From: a bacterium
Lineage (GTDB): Bacteria; UBP6; UBA1177
Direction of reading: 5' to 3'
Length of the DNA: 41,109 bases
Assembly: GCA_017405875.1 (NCBI GenBank)
Contig: JAFQZM010000046.1
Coordinates: 1 to 41,109 of the forward strand
The notes under the pieces are model-generated. The model was not told where the DNA came from. It was given only the letters and a program-made list of their open reading frames with translations, and ran no database searches. The translations under genes and the position numbers were made by a program. Shown piece after piece: positions 26,801 through 33,591 of this stretch; the first letter of the stretch is position 1; each line of letters opens with the position of its first letter.

Positions 26801-27246
26801 TCATCAAAATCCCTGTCCAGAACACATTTTTCTTCGTTTCCATAGCGTACCCGGACAAATCCGTAATCACATTCACAAAGATCAAAACCGAACGGTATTC
26901 TTTCGGAATTATTATTGTTCTGAATAGCTGAATAACCGACACACGTCGAATTTGTTCCGCAGGTTACTCCGACACATCCGTCAGGAACACAGAATCCGTT
27001 ACCATCCTTAACATAGCCGTCAATACATTCGCATTTCAGTTCGCCAACAGAGTCTTCCGAACACAAAGATGCCGCTCCGCATCCCAAAGCAATACATTTA
27101 TCGGCTTCTGTCCGCAGTTCTTCAAAGAAGTCGCGAGCTGCTTCATATTCTGTTTTGGAACTCACTTCTTCTCCCCAAACCGTTTCAGAACACAGCAGTC
27201 CTGCGATTGTTAAAATAACAAGTGATCCGATGATTTTTTTTAACAT
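17875..27246 (-). CDS. Giant secreted multidomain surface protein (EGF-like, P-domain, LamG, Cys-rich, leucine-rich repeats)
   Basis: The 3123-residue protein has a signal peptide (MLKKIIGSLVILTIAGLL ... VWGEE). Modules by approximate residue: EGF-like Cys pairs 33-145; LamG-type fold 314-650 interrupted by a proprotein-convertase P-like domain about 365-460; Myxococcus-type CGDG...E.CD near 677; a beta-rich stretch 725-900; two tandem 63-residue Cys repeats 912-1035; a calcium-binding EGF (DVDEC) about 1036-1078; another CGDG module; internalin-like leucine-rich repeats spread over 1540-2590 (LEYLNLNGN, LQYLDISGN, LRYLDISGN); CGNG...E.CD near 2626; an Asp-rich linker 2668-2700; and a Cys-rich end. 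These modules suggest extracellular adhesion or recognition, with disulfides and calcium. The start at 27246 is chosen because GGAGG lies 6 bases before it but touches the alternative ATG at 27252. No C-terminal anchor is seen. Confidence 0.85.
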   Translation of the reverse strand: MLKKIIGSLVILTIAGLLCSETVWGEEVSSKTEYEAARDFFEELRTEADKCIALGCGAASLCSEDSVGELKCECIDGYVKDGNGFCVPDGCVGVTCGTNSTCVGYSAIQNNNNSERIPFGFDLCECDYGFVRVRYGNEEKCVLDRDFDETRLVVLNQEECDYTGICDIRLELEQPYESLGENTISSFTFSISESTFGIGNNIFSGNLEDCLDGGICKNINAQYVDFQLIFHESGKRDIDVELHDNNEYWQAREIVTNTSAETGCYGLRCSSGLCEDVDGSGRCPQNYEFLREIGEGRSEPEQTRSGGSLPNAEIHYKFDENVGGYTYACSPKYDINDVVRFCGETSNYTILAKNILYPIYRDTIKTVSVTSSAKTLENVYFSIYFTHPSLNNIQVILQSPQGNSITFPNASTALGDLVNGVEISNFAGENPIGNWKIIVRNSSNQTGTVHSAGFIFVSNTWVVHDDSGNNRHATYNGSGLGATGKIDHAIKFSGSRDTVKARYKIPENFTVSFWMNRNNANQNDRTLFIARNGSNYIRAFIAQDSGASNRLKVQINGVDATSFFWLDTYWNHIILSFRKSGANTIVTAYRNGKKHSVERTINAVANTDNSAYWTLGVNTSANNHVPTGSYFTGYIDDFRIYNKVLNRCERDEIYSFGCTNGRRNDYISNAMNCFGSSESYCGDGMVTGSETCDMGQQSSSEGCSSSCALQSGYYWYDSCTENFEGTPAANCTTPGHINWRNPASWEFLYQAPNGTVSWDSTKEALKITGQNHIMFKKMIPIDTALSYYLEYDIMTENNSNKSMYSGVISYDEDFNQLSGHPGLYDYFNDSNDKFDAGVWYYRKNAKINGNPRTGESSNVNDRDKWHTGTRYARVLLMANYNQTNSQVTYIKNLKFYPGAGVECSQQSRAVSCNSLPSNASWNSVSKILQSYTGSSWTPSSTGSYNTTPSTTECRFKCNSGYVWNGSACINERQQACSGLPSNASWNTASSIHQTWNGSVWLPSDEGVYNATPSTTECRFVCNSGYVWNAATETCDDVDECEEETYDCPDYSMCVNESGSYTCDCISGYEPDFLTQSCVPVCGDGKWTANEECDSELDFTKNCRDLDSDYKSSSYASCGSSCTWDESTCEHVCTGTTCGLVWSATAGGIDTVINCLADGTCGSGITCSSTGSLPEVECVCPEGFHLEMPGSDTTVYVDSTSPVHPLSTPHEVCVSNVRKVQCPASDMPQYSEWSDQVNNGIATLTWDENNKNYGVLQQDNSFISLEEACEWSCSEGYTEETSIGLHFTHADFWLSWDAQKERPLYERMEAYFNRLSTMGNAPAGSVWRIVYDALDSDIQARLQQNYDCDDDSPLYTVCEDMTWRIMSSLTRLVNRNIPLITYNSSTATFSASDAASVLTDETRQLIKDLPSNIIVLPGRIHNGTALVNRRIIEDAMNRMAVSTVRKGYPAGKRMCVNRRIDDCTKDSVGFLDFKLVDKNNKTYIMPESYYYKYSENLVQPVVSTYINGEWIVPQCPWSCKPGAQRSVASSTHCEPAAQLNIPDNNLKKCANRAIAAMNSNENLTFLQWIKEVCAKENDISLLNGVCTVVNGIYDLESLINAILPAQYEFVLVTPPAEDDPVYMADAQLLKSMDCSYATLNNGDFSGINSLSTYITNLEGIQYFISLETLSLDGQAVSMLDPLGAMTSTGFIEEPIALMLGTVDGNTPPYLDGKITQISNGATVNIRKFEIIPDVEGECGEGYSQVFDTIVEQYGFNGQKWNQKTDGETLYSDAAVYKPNSYVPQYRRTCIDEDYLADGSYTGSIDVKNCSMGSSYGIIIETISGPSHKTAMICENDGFIPYARFRETLESGQNVWPLRKIAVAEIGLVRTDRMVDKDLGRFFFSSEVDYSEQFIVPYYTARLSNAQNECGSDEWAYILTFKGDVIDASNNIKLTDNDSNTNFPAEKEVVVCADAATGELPNLLFQNSRWVAYELRLATPKIKGLKSLILSRNTHISNTWFNHIKSIEPLIHLPLLEYFSLEGSSVVDENATDHPFVQRDITPLIHNHSMKWLDLGGNLIQEDLGSDNDSLIGFTEDYFYDNPTLTTRSGSLRSLRNMTKIKSFSAPYANISYFNQRLDTVHRQCSCGDVKSYKTPKSIVIKPNGASIDLSEAEYTFDFNPEYDPGSGENMVLTPNVSFNINESLSSGTNYVYLTIEYEADNDASYTGTLKYKLNKIGSETTVTFEEAYSDFDETVSHNNTTKKALKVRVANITASYSNESPIKSISVDFTVQIGGGTECEVNMADADTDLCGCNDFTGKCDGKKWYPGTLAEQWPLLEYLNLNGNPMRNHALTIQHADSRIGNTVTTCSAAEHTNKVFVGKYDGISSFKNLKGLFLHGVKEIYSGEELLEYNVYGNNYGCDVSQDRLSNVIPQLHELEYADISGTLGVPDTSNPANNIYSEMPDFSNTKLKELDVSENLVMSEASVAKSLSNQHDMEYLNIGKIKIHGTSAGQKLASIDFVYGMQNLQYLDISGNSIDEDNFNDLPLNHFPRLEHLNISNNSVTKLGWLASTPYLRYLDISGNRTEEIEQVSYLKDLEELNIEGHCIVDQNGLADTARISAAVVPSVTVAGAAAAALNCTYTPVDPSCGNGIREGNEVCDSEYKLCRDITGYESYRGYCYCNDECNGWEHEYGDSDEDYDDYDYDEDDSDNEIPDIDSDLICKNGTAMTDSYGNPFCLCNAGYHLQGERCVRDAVQSMPYGSADTIRDEAGTIGNQNDLHFVVNWRLHNDDDELPDQDTEIPDNDIPQIAEIQALYSCSYPTMDNCFSESYQRDRCGILYRGVCRDMMDFCTFVGGKCCIPEKDGSGNLLNVCKPQSLSICQQSGGKCSRKDTLKDNSAYLGCHFNANGACGSYVSDCVQDITRISCNTDSDCGCSKGSGHCFYQCMDTGNGRHCVGIACSDSTSTFDVSQCSVVTDEDGAREICVSRYIAYQITLLGSDGNPCFGYPAEVSLEFDENNNLQEKTSCVMPSPMLKFSDECSQSFVGCLNNLQARIHNLVRFNTDKLKEASDPRLSLECGKDDISKGDAASCGAYSRDGLGSSDKFEGETETGVEKSGCQILQASELYGTQSEQIECNQIIDGQH
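24140..24520 (-). repeat. Two tandem 63-codon repeats
   Basis: Two consecutive units each run from C..LPSNASWN through TPSTTECRF(K/V)CNSGYVWN. The units share the frame and length, and the best conserved parts are SLPSNASWN and TPSTTECRF. They are part of the giant surface protein and lead directly into its calcium-binding EGF module. Confidence 0.8.
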
Positions 27247-27555
27247 TTGCATCCTCCATACATTAGAGAGGGTTAATAACAGTATATGAAATCAATTAAT
27301 CATAATGCGAAAATCAGATCACTTTCAAAAGAAACCTCAATATGTATACATGAAATATGAGGATTTTCAAGATTTTTTTAATAAAAATTGATATTTTCTT
27401 TTTTTTGTGTTTAGAAGATATGTGTCTTTGTGTGTCGGGGTTATAATTGTGCAAATTTATATCTATTGTATTTATTCATTTATTAACTATTTTGCAAAAA
27501 AAGTCCCATATATAAAACATAAATGTATGAATTAAGTTATTTTTAAGGTGAAAAG
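27247..27555. other. Divergent AT-rich intergenic region
   Basis: About 300 bases separate two divergent genes. For the minus-strand surface operon a candidate promoter is at 27299-27328. The region also holds a palindrome (ATGTATACAT, 27342-27351) between CCTCA (27335-27339) and TGAGG (27358-27362), and several T-rich runs. For the plus-strand gene I see TATAAA at 27511-27516 but no well-spaced -35 box. No RNA gene or additional coding frame is apparent. Confidence 0.5.
27299..27328 (-). promoter_or_regulatory. Possible sigma-70 promoter of the surface-protein operon
   Basis: On the minus strand TTGAAA (27328-27323) and TATGAT (27304-27299) are 18 bases apart, about 50 bases before the start codon of the 3123-residue gene. 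A palindrome, ATGTATACAT at 27342-27351, lies immediately upstream and could bind a regulator. The region is AT-rich, so a chance match is possible. Confidence 0.4.
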
Positions 27556-29406
27556 ATGATTAAGAAGAAATTACGGCTGATTGTTTTCTTAATAGCGCTA
27601 ATGCTGCTCGGAGGATTTCTGATGTATCGGATTTTGTTTTCTCCCCCTTTAATTGAGTGGAATTTCGGCAAAAGACATGCTTTTTCTCTGGAATACAGAA
27701 GTGATTCCTACAATTATTTTGTAAATCCCCACGGTTCGGATGAGAAAATGGCAGGACAGTTTGACTGCCGGATGGATTTTTCACTTTATCCGGTAAAAAA
27801 GCTGGATGACGGAAATATGCTGGCAGAGTTTTCTTTCGATAAAATCGAGAAGTGTTCATTTATGTTTAACGGAAAGAACCTGTTTGATGACCGAGCAACA
27901 ATTCAGGCACTGTTCTTTGATAGAAAAGCAGCCTTTATCCTCTCTCCGGAAGGCAAAATATCAGATATCAAATTTTCAAAAAATGAAGATCAGGTGTTTA
28001 TGAGCACTGTTAAGCTTGTTGCTTCATATCTGAGGACAAATACCCGTCCGGCAAAAAACGCTGTCTTCGAGCAGGATCAGAACGGTTCTTACAAAGCTCT
28101 TTATTCCGTTGACAAAACCAATGATTCCAGAGAAATATCCAAGAAATTCAGCGAATATCTGTCGTTATTGGCCTTTCCTTCCGGAATTTCCGAATATATG
28201 CAGGAACATTCCGTCAGTATTTCGCATGTCGTAGAAAATAAAATGATTAAAACCGGTGAAGGGCATCAGCAAACCGCAGTTTATAACAATGAGAACACCC
28301 TTATATTCCGTTTTGAAATGGATTTTGCCCTGGAACTTACAGGTATATCCGATGCCGACAAATCATCAAGACTGTCGGATTTTTCCGAAATGAAAAGTTC
28401 TGGAATCGGAACTGTAGAAATGTCGGAAAACACCCAGAGAAAAATTCTCGAACAGCAAACAAAAGGCATTACATCATCGGAAATGCTCAAAACTCTTCGG
28501 GAATTCGGAATAAACGGTAAAATCGGAGATAAACAGCTTTTTATCATGCGGACTGTAGCATATCTCAAACTCTACCCGGAAAGAACCAAAGATCTGATTC
28601 CGATTTTCAATGAAAACGGTTTCAGCAGCGAAGGAAAAATACTCGTCATGGGACTGCTCGCTTCGTCAGGAGACAGTAAAGCACAGGAAGTTATGAGAAC
28701 ACTGCTTAAAAGTGATGCGGCCAAAACCGATGAATTGTATCCGCTTCTGCTGCAGAACATAAGTCTGCTTGAAAATCCTGACACTATAACCATGGATTTC
28801 GCCGAAAAACTTTATAAAACATCCAAAGAAAGCGGCAAACTTGTTTCCTCTTCATCCTTGATTGTCGGTTCTGTTGCCGGAAAAATGATGAAACAAGGCA
28901 ATACCGCAGAGGGAAAGAAGTTGAACAGTATGCTTGTTAAAGATCTTGATGAAGCTGAAAATCCGGAAAAGGCTGAAAAACTTCTTAATGCACTCGGTAA
29001 TGCAGGTATTGCAGATAATGTAAAAAAAGCCGCAGAGTTCGCAGAGTCCGTCAATCCAAGAATAAGAGCGTCTGTAGCAAACGCCGTGCGGAATACTCAG
29101 ACCGAAGAATCTGAAAAAATGCTTCTGAATATGCTGAGTGACAAAGAAAACATCGTAAAAATTCAGGCAATAAATACTCTCGCAATATACTCCCTGAATG
29201 AAAACCATCTTTTACAGATAAAAGACAGACTTCACGACAACACTTTAGATCCTGACCAATATTATTATCTTCTCGGTCTTCTTAAAAAATATACAAAATC
29301 AAATCCTGAAATTGTAAAAGAGTCTCTTGAAGAAATGTCACGTCACAAAATGCATCCTGATCTCAGTTCCCAAGTTTACAATATGCTGAAAAAAATGGGG
29401 CAATAA
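27556..29406 (+). CDS. Membrane-anchored beta-sheet plus helical-repeat (HEAT-like) protein
   Basis: The 616-residue protein has one N-terminal membrane segment (LRLIVFLIALMLLGGFLMY, about 6-25) and no lipobox, so the rest probably faces the periplasm. Residues 35-280 are beta-rich (RHAFSLEYRSDSYNYFV, GQFDCRMDFSLYPVKKL, AAFILSPEGKISDIKF). Residues about 300-616 are repeated amphipathic helices with HEAT-like units (VNPRIRASVANAVRN, KENIVKIQAINTLAIYSL). The order of beta barrel then helical superhelix recalls the N-terminal module of vitellogenin-type lipid-transfer proteins, but that is my inference, not a family assignment. The ribosome site AAGGTG is 6 bases before the ATG. A 102-base gap with its own candidate promoter precedes the next gene. 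Confidence 0.7.
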   Translation: MIKKKLRLIVFLIALMLLGGFLMYRILFSPPLIEWNFGKRHAFSLEYRSDSYNYFVNPHGSDEKMAGQFDCRMDFSLYPVKKLDDGNMLAEFSFDKIEKCSFMFNGKNLFDDRATIQALFFDRKAAFILSPEGKISDIKFSKNEDQVFMSTVKLVASYLRTNTRPAKNAVFEQDQNGSYKALYSVDKTNDSREISKKFSEYLSLLAFPSGISEYMQEHSVSISHVVENKMIKTGEGHQQTAVYNNENTLIFRFEMDFALELTGISDADKSSRLSDFSEMKSSGIGTVEMSENTQRKILEQQTKGITSSEMLKTLREFGINGKIGDKQLFIMRTVAYLKLYPERTKDLIPIFNENGFSSEGKILVMGLLASSGDSKAQEVMRTLLKSDAAKTDELYPLLLQNISLLENPDTITMDFAEKLYKTSKESGKLVSSSSLIVGSVAGKMMKQGNTAEGKKLNSMLVKDLDEAENPEKAEKLLNALGNAGIADNVKKAAEFAESVNPRIRASVANAVRNTQTEESEKMLLNMLSDKENIVKIQAINTLAIYSLNENHLLQIKDRLHDNTLDPDQYYYLLGLLKKYTKSNPEIVKESLEEMSRHKMHPDLSSQVYNMLKKMGQ

Positions 29407-29407
29407 T

Positions 29408-29464
29408 TTTACGTCAAGTATCGAAACAGAAAATCAGGTCTAAAAACTAAAAACTTGCCGTAAA
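29408..29464. repeat. Imperfect inverted repeat in the gap before the GAF gene
   Basis: TTTACGTCAAGT (29408-29419) is matched at 11 of 12 positions by the reverse complement of ACTTGCCGTAAA (29453-29464), with a 33-base loop. It lies directly after the stop of the helical-repeat gene. The right arm overlaps the -35 box of the next promoter, so it might be an operator or a weak terminator stem. No T run follows. Confidence 0.4.
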
Positions 29465-29482
29465 TTTAATAAACAATATACT
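29455..29482 (+). promoter_or_regulatory. Possible sigma-70 promoter of the GAF-mutL-miaA operon
   Basis: TTGCCG at 29455-29460 and TATACT at 29477-29482 are 16 bases apart, and the GGAGGG ribosome site at 29500-29505 follows at a suitable distance. The four genes downstream are almost gap-free, so this promoter could serve them all. Confidence 0.5.
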
Positions 29483-29508
29483 TCGCCGGTTGAACTGACG
29501 GAGGGCTC

Positions 29509-30393
29509 ATGAAGAACTTAAAAATCTGCACGGCGATCAGAAACAAGGCCATCGAAGATGAAATCATCAAAATCATTCAAGATTCAGGATGGAGACATTC
29601 GAACGTCATTATGGACGATGTTCTAAACGAACACCGCTCGGTGGATCAGGTCTTTATCATTGAAGACAACTATTCTCAGATTCTGAATCTGGTTGAATTT
29701 CACAATTCATGCTATCTCAACTTCATTCCGACAGTTGTTCTTTCGGCAGTTGACTCGAAGTGCAAGGATTGGGTCAAAGGAGTGAAATTTCCCGAAAAAT
29801 ATTTTCACTGCGGTCTGATGAATTTCAGAATGATAGCGCCCCAGACGATAGAAACGATGTCAGCTCTGGCCGAAGCGCACAAAAACCTCATTGTGAAAAA
29901 ATACAGAGAAGCAACCACCGCGACATTCAAGAAATCGGCTCTTGATTTCAGAGCGTTCCTTGACGAAGTGCTCTCTATGAGCCTCGACATACTCTACGCC
30001 GGAAGAGGTTCAATCATGCTTCTCAACGAAAAAGGCAACCTAGTTATTGAAGCAGCTACGAAAAAGGAAATTGTCGGCATAGAGATTCCTCCTTCAAACG
30101 AGAATGTCGCATGGACCGTCGTCAACACGATGAAACCGATTTTTGTCGAAAACATCGATAACGATCCGAGGTTCAAAAAATCATCTTCGGGATACACCAA
30201 AGACCATTTCATGTCGATTCCGATATTCCTCAACAAAAAAATCGCCGGCGTCTTCAACCTTTCCGACAAGATGGTTTCGCTCCTTTTCGACAACAACGAC
30301 TATGAAAAGGCGAACGAACTTTTGAGCGTCCTTGAACCTTATCTCTACATAAACAAACTGGCGAACTATATAAGAACGCTGAGAAATCAATAA
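29509..30393 (+). CDS. GAF-domain protein
   Basis: The 294-residue soluble protein has an N-terminal alpha/beta region of about 125 residues (KNLKICTAIRNKAIEDEII ... QVFIIEDN ... FIPTVVLSA) that resembles a degenerate receiver fold. It is followed by a helical linker and a GAF domain from about 145 to 290 (GRGSIMLLNEKGNLVIEAAT, ENVAWTVVNTMKPIFVENI, SIPIFLNKKIAGVFNLSDK). No kinase, cyclase or DNA-binding output domain is attached, so it probably acts through partners, sensing a small ligand. The receiver-like part lacks a clear phospho-acceptor pocket. The start has a strong GGAGGG site. The next gene begins 6 bases after the stop. Confidence 0.78.
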   Translation: MKNLKICTAIRNKAIEDEIIKIIQDSGWRHSNVIMDDVLNEHRSVDQVFIIEDNYSQILNLVEFHNSCYLNFIPTVVLSAVDSKCKDWVKGVKFPEKYFHCGLMNFRMIAPQTIETMSALAEAHKNLIVKKYREATTATFKKSALDFRAFLDEVLSMSLDILYAGRGSIMLLNEKGNLVIEAATKKEIVGIEIPPSNENVAWTVVNTMKPIFVENIDNDPRFKKSSSGYTKDHFMSIPIFLNKKIAGVFNLSDKMVSLLFDNNDYEKANELLSVLEPYLYINKLANYIRTLRNQ

Positions 30394-30399
30394 GCGGCA

Positions 30400-31677
30400 A
30401 TGTCCGGAAAACCGTTGCTTTTAAAAATCGTTTCCCTCGTCACATATCTCACAGCTTTCGTTTCTGTCTGTCTTTTCGTAAACACGCAGATGAACAAATA
30501 CGACTACTTCATCTATCTCTACGGCACTTCCACTGCTCCGGGATCAAAGGCGCTCGTCAAGGTTTTATCGCGTGACGGCGAACTCGTTTCCAATCCTGTC
30601 GTATTTGTCAACGGCGTGAAGCAGCTTTCCTCGCTGATTGACCTGCGCCCCGTCATGAAAGAGATAAAAGTGGTTTTCGGAACTACCGAAGCTGCGTTTC
30701 CTCTCAAATACAAAGACGTTGCAGACTACAGTTTCAAGCCGCAGAAAAAGCTGAGACCGACTAATCAGGAAGCGGAAAAAGCGAAAATCGTGAATGTCGG
30801 AATAAGAAAAATCTTCCTTCTTCCCGAAAATTTCAGAGCAGTATCGGAATTTGAAACAACGGTCGGGCTCTTCTGTACAGAAAACGACAAACCGTGCACA
30901 GACACTTCGATATTTCTTGACGGCTCGCAGCACGAACTGCATAACGGATTTATGAAATTTTCAACCGTTTTCGGCAAGGATCAGGGGGTCAACATCTCGT
31001 TTGAAAACGGAGACTCGGGCTATATTCCGATTCCCTACCCCGGAAAAATGTTCAAATTCTATAAGACTAAAGATTCGCTCACTCTCGCTTCTTTAAGCGA
31101 TACCAGAAATGTCCACATCGACTGTTTCAACGATGGTATTTGGGTCGGCACGGATATAGTTTCGGTGAGCTACGAAGGGCTCGTCCTGCCGGAACCCTAC
31201 ACCCGCTGCGATACTGTTCAGGCAAGCCTCAACTCCGCTTCTCCGGGAACGATGTTCGCAGTTATCACGAGCGCAAAAACGCTTCTCGGAAATATCGACG
31301 ATCCTTACTTTTCCCCGCTCTCAAAGGCTCTGCCGCAGTTTTCACCCTCAGCGCAGAGATATTTCGTCACTTCATACAACTCATCTTTTTTCCAGCCTCT
31401 TTCGACGATATTTTCGGGTGAAAAACTTGAGAAAGAATTCAACGCAGCGCGCAATGCCGAGCTTTCAGCATACCGGATAATGCTGATAATCTCTTCAATC
31501 ATCGGCTTTTTCCTTTTCGGCTACATCATGCTGAAAAACATCAAGGTCATCGAAGACGAAGACGGCGAAGTTATCTCAAACTCGCTTGCAAAACAGCGCG
31601 CGATTGCGATATGCGCACTTTCATTTTATGCGCTTTTCATACTCGGTCTGCTTTATTTTCTTAACAATCTGGCGTAA
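30400..31677 (+). CDS. Membrane protein with a large external domain, unknown function
   Basis: The 425-residue protein has an N-terminal membrane segment (LLLKIVSLVTYLTAFVSVCLF) and two near the C-terminus (AYRIMLIISSIIGFFLFGYIML and AIAICALSFYALFILGLLYFL). Between them is a domain of about 320 residues that is beta-rich (SKALVKVLSRDGELVSNPVVFVNG; NVHIDCFNDGIWVGTDIV) with a few Cys, most likely periplasmic. I do not recognise a family. It starts 6 bases after the GAF gene stop with no clear ribosome site, so translation is probably coupled. mutL follows after 6 bases. Its place between a GAF protein and repair genes does not suggest a function. Confidence 0.7.
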   Translation: MSGKPLLLKIVSLVTYLTAFVSVCLFVNTQMNKYDYFIYLYGTSTAPGSKALVKVLSRDGELVSNPVVFVNGVKQLSSLIDLRPVMKEIKVVFGTTEAAFPLKYKDVADYSFKPQKKLRPTNQEAEKAKIVNVGIRKIFLLPENFRAVSEFETTVGLFCTENDKPCTDTSIFLDGSQHELHNGFMKFSTVFGKDQGVNISFENGDSGYIPIPYPGKMFKFYKTKDSLTLASLSDTRNVHIDCFNDGIWVGTDIVSVSYEGLVLPEPYTRCDTVQASLNSASPGTMFAVITSAKTLLGNIDDPYFSPLSKALPQFSPSAQRYFVTSYNSSFFQPLSTIFSGEKLEKEFNAARNAELSAYRIMLIISSIIGFFLFGYIMLKNIKVIEDEDGEVISNSLAKQRAIAICALSFYALFILGLLYFLNNLA

Positions 31678-31683
31678 CGAATC

Positions 31684-33591
31684 ATGGGAATAATCAAACA
31701 ACTTTCCGAAACGATAATAAATAAGATCGCAGCGGGCGAAGTGGTCGAACGCCCTGCTTCAATCGTGAAGGAACTCATTGAAAACAGCATCGATGCAGGT
31801 GCAAAAAATATCGAAGTCGAAATCGAAGGCGGCGGGAAAAAGCACATTTTAGTGCGCGACGACGGCTGCGGAATGAGCGAAGAAGACCTTTTCATGGCGC
31901 TCGAAAGCCACGCGACAAGCAAACTCACGAAAATCGAAGACCTTGAAGATATAGCCACAATGGGATTCCGCGGTGAAGCAGTTCCCTCAATTGCCGCAGT
32001 AACGAAGTTTTCGATTTCAAGCGCTCAGAAACACGGAAACGGCTTTAAAATCGAGACGAAAAACAATTCCGTCGTAAGAAATATGCCTGTTTCAATGCCG
32101 AAAGGAACCGAGATCGTTGCAGACGACATATTTTTCAACGTCTCTGCCCGCAGAAAATTTTTGAAGGAAGAAAAAACTGAATACGGAAAAATCCGCGAGA
32201 TCATCACGAATTTCGCTGTCGCATACTACCGGACTGCCTTTTCCTTCAAAAGCGATTCCCGCATAATTTTCAGCTACGCCGCGGCAAATTCGCAGCTTGA
32301 AAGGATTTCTTCTGTCTGGAAAATATCGAAAGAGCTCATCGGTTCGGCAGAAGCAGCGTATCAGAACACCGTTTCCGTTCACGCTTTCATCCCGAGCCCG
32401 CTCGAATCGGTTCCCAACCATTCGGTTATCACGGTAAACGGCAGAATAGTTTCAGACCGCGCCGTAAACTCGGCAATTTTCAGCACTTTCAGAGACGCTG
32501 TGGGAGGAGAATTCAAGTCTCCGGTAATGCTTTTCATAAAAACCGACCCGCATTTTGTCGATGTCAATGTTCATCCGGCAAAACTGGAAGTGCGTTTTCT
32601 CAACACATCGCTTGTCACCTCACTGATACGCGAAGCTATGCTCAAAGCGCTGCAATCCATAAGAAACTGCAGAAAAAATGAAAGCAGTACAGACCCTATA
32701 CCGCAGCAGAACCCTTTACCGAAGCAGGTTTCGCAGGATTTTGAGTATTCATCAAAAAATGAAAATACCGAAAAACCTTCATTTAACGCTCTTCAAGAAA
32801 AAAATGACGGATTCATCCACGGCAAAATTACGGGCAAACCTGCTTCCTATGCAGGTTTCAGCGGTAAAGTTTATGAGCCGTTACCTAAAAATTATGTAAA
32901 TCCTTTCAAAATCAGAGAAAACGAACCGGTTTATACGCCGACCAGACACGAAAACGAAATTCAGGAACAGGCCTACATTCCGGAACCTGAACACGGAAAC
33001 CTTTTCGGAATGAAAATCCGCGACTACAAAAAAATCGGAGTCGTTTTCGGAGTCTATCTCGTTATCGAAATGGAAGACAAAATCGTTTTCCTAGATCAGC
33101 ACGCAGCTCACGAAAGGATAACCTACACCGCGCTGCAGAAGGCAGTTTCTATGAATAACGGTCTTTCGCAGGAGCTCATAACGCCGCTTCTGATAAGGCT
33201 TTCTCCGACTGAGGCGGCGACACTTGAAGAAAACAGCGAAAAATTCAAAAAATCGGGTTTTGTCATCAATATGTTCGATGAAAGTTCGGCTACCTTGAGG
33301 GCGATCCCTGCTCTTGGTCTGGAGACGAACTGGGAAAAAGTAATAAAAGAGATGCTTGGAGAACTTGCAGCCTACAGCGATTCATTCGAACTGGAGAAGT
33401 TTTTTCTTTCGCACTTGGCACAGATTGCGTGCAAAGCCTCGGTCAGAAGGAATGACATACTAGCCGACGAAGAGATCGATGTGCTGATTGATGCCGTCAA
33501 CAAAAGCGACTTCCTTTCGTGTCCGCACGGAAGACCGTTTTTCTTCGTGATGACTAAAAACGAATTCGAGAAAAAAGTGCAGAGACGATGA
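31684..33591 (+). CDS. mutL: MutL, DNA mismatch repair protein
   Basis: The 635-residue protein has the GHKL ATPase N-terminus: IAAGEVVERP, ELIENSIDAG (Glu30-Asn34 region), the DDGCGM loop, SHATSK and TMGFRGEA. MutL couples MutS mismatch recognition to strand incision in the cytoplasm. After a low-complexity linker of about 120 residues comes the dimerisation and endonuclease domain with DQHAAHE at 471-477. The canonical DQHA-x2-E-x4-E metal motif has Thr482 at the final Glu. IACKASVR and the CPHGRP motif near the C-terminus are present, so it looks derived from the nicking type of MutL, with one active-site difference. The ATG lies 6 bases after the previous stop, and the stop overlaps miaA by 4 bases. 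Confidence 0.95.
   Translation: MGIIKQLSETIINKIAAGEVVERPASIVKELIENSIDAGAKNIEVEIEGGGKKHILVRDDGCGMSEEDLFMALESHATSKLTKIEDLEDIATMGFRGEAVPSIAAVTKFSISSAQKHGNGFKIETKNNSVVRNMPVSMPKGTEIVADDIFFNVSARRKFLKEEKTEYGKIREIITNFAVAYYRTAFSFKSDSRIIFSYAAANSQLERISSVWKISKELIGSAEAAYQNTVSVHAFIPSPLESVPNHSVITVNGRIVSDRAVNSAIFSTFRDAVGGEFKSPVMLFIKTDPHFVDVNVHPAKLEVRFLNTSLVTSLIREAMLKALQSIRNCRKNESSTDPIPQQNPLPKQVSQDFEYSSKNENTEKPSFNALQEKNDGFIHGKITGKPASYAGFSGKVYEPLPKNYVNPFKIRENEPVYTPTRHENEIQEQAYIPEPEHGNLFGMKIRDYKKIGVVFGVYLVIEMEDKIVFLDQHAAHERITYTALQKAVSMNNGLSQELITPLLIRLSPTEAATLEENSEKFKKSGFVINMFDESSATLRAIPALGLETNWEKVIKEMLGELAAYSDSFELEKFFLSHLAQIACKASVRRNDILADEEIDVLIDAVNKSDFLSCPHGRPFFFVMTKNEFEKKVQRR

Noticed and set aside
27247-27252. 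Start codon at 27252 for the giant surface protein
   Set aside because: GGAGG directly touches this ATG; the ATG at 27246 has the correct 6-base spacing and gives a cleaner signal peptide.
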